DNA of 18,235 nucleotides from JAFKKS01 sp039808325 (GTDB taxonomy: Bacteria; Pseudomonadota; Alphaproteobacteria; Rhizobiales; Xanthobacteraceae), in NCBI GenBank assembly GCA_039808325.1, contig JBDHSU010000084.1:1-18235 (forward strand). The letters are read 5' to 3'. The notes under the pieces were generated by a model. It was not told the DNA's origin, did no database searches, and was given only the letters and a program-made list of their open reading frames with translations. Positions 16,055-18,235 of the stretch are shown here, piece by piece. The position numbers and the translations under genes were made by a program. Within the stretch, counting starts at the first letter, position 1, and every line of letters begins with the position of its first letter.

Positions 16055-17410
16055 ATGAGAACCGACCGTCGGCATTTCATCGCCCTGTCCGCCGCCGCCT
16101 TGGCCACCGCAGGCGCGCTGCCGGCACGCGCGGCGACACAACTTTCCGCGCTCGGCGTGGACGCGACCCAGCTTGGCGTCAACCCGGCGAGCAGCGAAGA
16201 TCAAAGCCGCCCGTTGCAGCGTGCGATCGACCGCGCCGCAGCCACGCGCGTTCCGCTTGTCCTTCCGCCCGGGGTCTATCGCGCGGCGAACCTGAAGCTT
16301 CCCAAAGGCGCGGCGCTTGCCGGCATGCGCGGTGCGTCGCGCCTCATGCTGTCCGATGCCGCATCGCTTTTGACCGCCGAGAGCGCCGACGATGTTGTCC
16401 TCAGCGGCCTCACCCTCGACGGCGGGGGCAAGCGGCATGAATCGCGCGGCCTTGTCCGCATGAGCAGCGGGCGCAACGTGCGCGTCGTCGATTGCACCTT
16501 CGATTCCGTGACCAACCAGGCGCTCCTCCTCGAAGGCATCGCCGGCGAGGTCCGCAGCAACACCTTCAACGCGCCCGGAGACGGAGCGATCCGCTCTCTC
16601 GACGCGCGCGATCTCGTCATCAACGCAAACACGATCCGCGGCGCCGGCAATGCCGGTATTCAGGTTTGGCGTTCCGCCGCGGGTTACGACGGCACCATCG
16701 TCACGGAAAACAGAATCGAGGATACCCGCGCTCGCGACGGCGGCTCCGGCCAGTACGGCAATGCGATCAACGTGTTTCGCGCCGGCAACGTGATCGTCGC
16801 CAACAACCGTATCGCCGGCGCGGCCTTCTCCGCCGTGCGCGGCAACGCCGCGTCCAATATCCACATCCTCGGCAACGATTGCACGCGCTGCGCGGAAGTC
16901 GCGATCTATTCCGAGTTCGAATATCAAGGCGCCGTCATCGCCAACAACATCGTCGACGGCGCTGCGTTCGGGATTGCGCTGGCGAATTTCCAGCAAGGCG
17001 GCCGCCTCGCCGTCGTTCAAGGCAATCTCATCCGGAATCTGACGCCCAAGCGCCCGCCCGGAACCGATCCCGACGACGCGGCCGGCATCGGCATCGGCGT
17101 CGAGGCCGATGTGGCCGTGACCGGAAATGTCATCGAGAACGTGCCGAACACGGGCATTTCTGTCGGCTGGGGTCCGTATCAGCGCGACGTTACCGTGTCC
17201 GGCAACACCGTACGCGGCGCCGCCTACGGCATCACGGTGTCGGTAAGCAAAGACGCCGGCGCCGCCGCCGTCACCGGCAATCTCATTGCCGAGGTGCGTA
17301 AAGGCGCCATTGTCGGCATGGACTACAAGAATGTCGCAACCGGCGATCTTGCCAAAGACGGGGTCGGCCGCTTCACGCACTTGACCGTCAGCGGCAACCA
17401 TGTGCGCTGA
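16055..17410 (+). CDS. Tat-exported right-handed beta-helix repeat protein (TIGR03808-like)
   Basis: The 451-residue protein has a twin-arginine signal (TDRRHFIAL at 3-11, hydrophobic to about 22, likely cleavage near ARA at 26), so it is exported folded to the periplasm. The rest is a parallel beta-helix: after a pectate-lyase-like start (QSRPLQRAIDRAA, then LPPGVYRAANLKLPKG), about ten repeats of the type N-x-I-x-x-A/V-x-x-x-G-I run from around residue 170 to the end (for example NTIRGAGNAGIQV and NVIENVPNTGISV). I recognise it as TIGR03808-like, a family of Tat-exported repeat proteins in Hyphomicrobiales with no known function. The fold often binds or cleaves polysaccharides, but I cannot identify a catalytic set of aspartates. 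It has its own 75-bp upstream gap and is followed closely by a palindromic repeat. Confidence 0.9.
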   Translation: MRTDRRHFIALSAAALATAGALPARAATQLSALGVDATQLGVNPASSEDQSRPLQRAIDRAAATRVPLVLPPGVYRAANLKLPKGAALAGMRGASRLMLSDAASLLTAESADDVVLSGLTLDGGGKRHESRGLVRMSSGRNVRVVDCTFDSVTNQALLLEGIAGEVRSNTFNAPGDGAIRSLDARDLVINANTIRGAGNAGIQVWRSAAGYDGTIVTENRIEDTRARDGGSGQYGNAINVFRAGNVIVANNRIAGAAFSAVRGNAASNIHILGNDCTRCAEVAIYSEFEYQGAVIANNIVDGAAFGIALANFQQGGRLAVVQGNLIRNLTPKRPPGTDPDDAAGIGIGVEADVAVTGNVIENVPNTGISVGWGPYQRDVTVSGNTVRGAAYGITVSVSKDAGAAAVTGNLIAEVRKGAIVGMDYKNVATGDLAKDGVGRFTHLTVSGNHVR

Positions 17411-17411
17411 A

Positions 17412-17454
17412 GCATGATCCCGAAAAGTGGGAACCGATTTCGGAAAGATCATGC
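17412..17454. repeat. Palindromic intergenic repeat, Hyphomicrobiales dispersed type
   Basis: Outer arms GCATGATC (17412-17419) and GATCATGC (17447-17454) are perfect inverted copies; inner arms CCGAAA (17420-17425) and TTTCGG (17438-17443) extend the stem, leaving a 3-base bulge and a 12-base loop containing GTGGGAACC. From memory, near-identical elements with the core AAAAGTGGGAACCG are scattered in large numbers through Bradyrhizobium-like genomes. It starts two bases after the stop of the beta-helix gene and may stabilise the 3' end or aid termination. Confidence 0.8.
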
Positions 17455-17542
17455 TCAAGCAACAATAAGGGCAGCGGGTCCGATTCAATACAATTGAACA
17501 GACCCTCGCGGCCCGGATTCGCGCTCGCTTGTCCGCCGCTTT

Positions 17543-18235
17543 ATGCTCCTGGCGATGACGCATATGGCAAGTCGCGACGCGCTCGCGGAAATCTGGCGAA
17601 AATTCGGTCTTTCCGATGAAGCGCTCTCCGCCCTGACGCTGACGGGCGTCGAACCCGCGCTTCCCTCCTCCTTCGCGGTCGGAACGGCGGCGCAAACGAG
17701 CATCGCGGCCGCGGCCCTCGTCGCTGCCGGGATTTGGCGGCGGCGCGGCGGCCGGCCGCAAACGGTGAGCGTCGACATGCAGGCGGCCGCGGCTGAGTTC
17801 CGCAGCGAGCGCTACCTTCGGGTCGACGGCGGACCCGCCGCGGAACTGTGGGACAAGATCGCCGGCGTCTACCGCTGCGGCGACGGCCGCTGGGTGCGCC
17901 TGCACACCAACTTCCCGCATCACCGCGACGGCGTTCTCGCCATTCTCGATTGCGCTTATGAACGCGAGGCCGTCGCGGAGGCGCTGCGCGGCTGGAAGGC
18001 AGAGGACTTCGAGGAAGCCGCCGCCCGAAACGGCATGGTCGTCGCCGCCATGCGCAGTTTCGGCGAATGGGACGCGCATCCACAGGGGCAGGCCGTCGCG
18101 CGGCTGCCGCTTCTCTCGATCGACAGGATCGGCGATGCTGCGCCGACGCCCCTGCCGACCGCACCGCGCCCCTTGAGCGGCGTCAAGGTCGTCGAACTCA
18201 CCCGCATCATTGCCGGGCCGGTTTGCGGACGCACG
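17543..18235 (+). CDS. Family III CoA-transferase (CaiB/BaiF), tandem-domain type, 3' end cut off
   Basis: The frame is open from an ATG at 17543 to the window edge (231 codons, no stop). It encodes the N-terminal half of a family III CoA-transferase, enzymes that move CoA between carboxylic acids through an Asp-bound intermediate. Residues up to about 210 form an incomplete, diverged CaiB-like region (LPSSFAVGTAAQTSIAAAAL, then VDMQAAAAEFRSERYLRVDG, WDKIAGVYRCGDGRWVRLHTNF). A second, regular CaiB N-terminus then begins with PLSGVKVVELTRIIAGPVCGR, where the sequence ends. The catalytic Asp lies beyond the edge. In-frame ATGs at 17555 and 17564 are alternative starts, and none has a good ribosome site. 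Substrate is unknown; the whole gene is needed for assignment. Confidence 0.85.
   Translation, partial: MLLAMTHMASRDALAEIWRKFGLSDEALSALTLTGVEPALPSSFAVGTAAQTSIAAAALVAAGIWRRRGGRPQTVSVDMQAAAAEFRSERYLRVDGGPAAELWDKIAGVYRCGDGRWVRLHTNFPHHRDGVLAILDCAYEREAVAEALRGWKAEDFEEAAARNGMVVAAMRSFGEWDAHPQGQAVARLPLLSIDRIGDAAPTPLPTAPRPLSGVKVVELTRIIAGPVCGRT

Noticed and set aside
15752..18079. 775-codon open frame on the minus strand opposite the beta-helix and CoA-transferase genes
   Set aside because: It lies antisense to two genes with clear family motifs, its translation is Arg/Ala/Gly/Asp-rich without any recognisable domain, and long antisense frames are common in GC-rich DNA with strong codon-position bias.

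Overview
This is high-GC, gene-dense chromosomal DNA that looks like an alphaproteobacterium of the order Hyphomicrobiales (Rhizobiales). The evidence is a tandem-domain family III CoA-transferase and a Tat-exported right-handed beta-helix protein of a type I associated with this order, a Bug-type tripartite tricarboxylate transporter, a two-subunit methylmalonyl-CoA mutase, and a 43-bp palindromic intergenic repeat of a kind I remember as dispersed in Bradyrhizobium-like genomes. The species cannot be named from the sequence. I see no phage, insertion sequence, CRISPR array, tRNA or rRNA.

Layout. Positions 6-3369 hold three minus-strand metabolic genes in the order M20 metallopeptidase, nitronate monooxygenase, branched-chain-type aminotransferase. 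Everything after that is on the plus strand. A 262-bp divergent region precedes a small helical protein of unknown function (3632-3991), a strong hairpin (4000-4023) and a DUF4332-type protein that begins with GTG (4064-4471). Three overlapping folate genes follow, folP-folB-folK (4539-6196), giving consecutive steps to hydroxymethyl-dihydropterin pyrophosphate and dihydropteroate.

Positions 6246-15979 form a propionate/methylmalonyl-CoA region: mutA and mutB, a secreted DUF3298-like protein whose start overlaps the mutB stop, a complete tctC-tctB-tctA carboxylate uptake operon, the G-protein chaperone meaB, and a pyroglutamyl-peptidase I gene one base downstream. The transporter sits between the mutase and its dedicated chaperone. 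This suggests, without proving, that it imports a carboxylate connected to methylmalonyl-CoA/succinyl-CoA metabolism. The minus-strand aminotransferase could feed branched-chain carbon towards propionyl-CoA, but that link is weaker.

The right end holds a Tat-exported beta-helix protein (16055-17410), the palindromic repeat (17412-17454), and the first ~690 bp of a family III CoA-transferase cut by the window edge. All genes read as intact; no frameshift or pseudogene was found. I did not find a clearly new biological system. The best leads are the mut-tct-meaB arrangement, the mutB-coupled secreted protein and the hairpins flanking specific starts.
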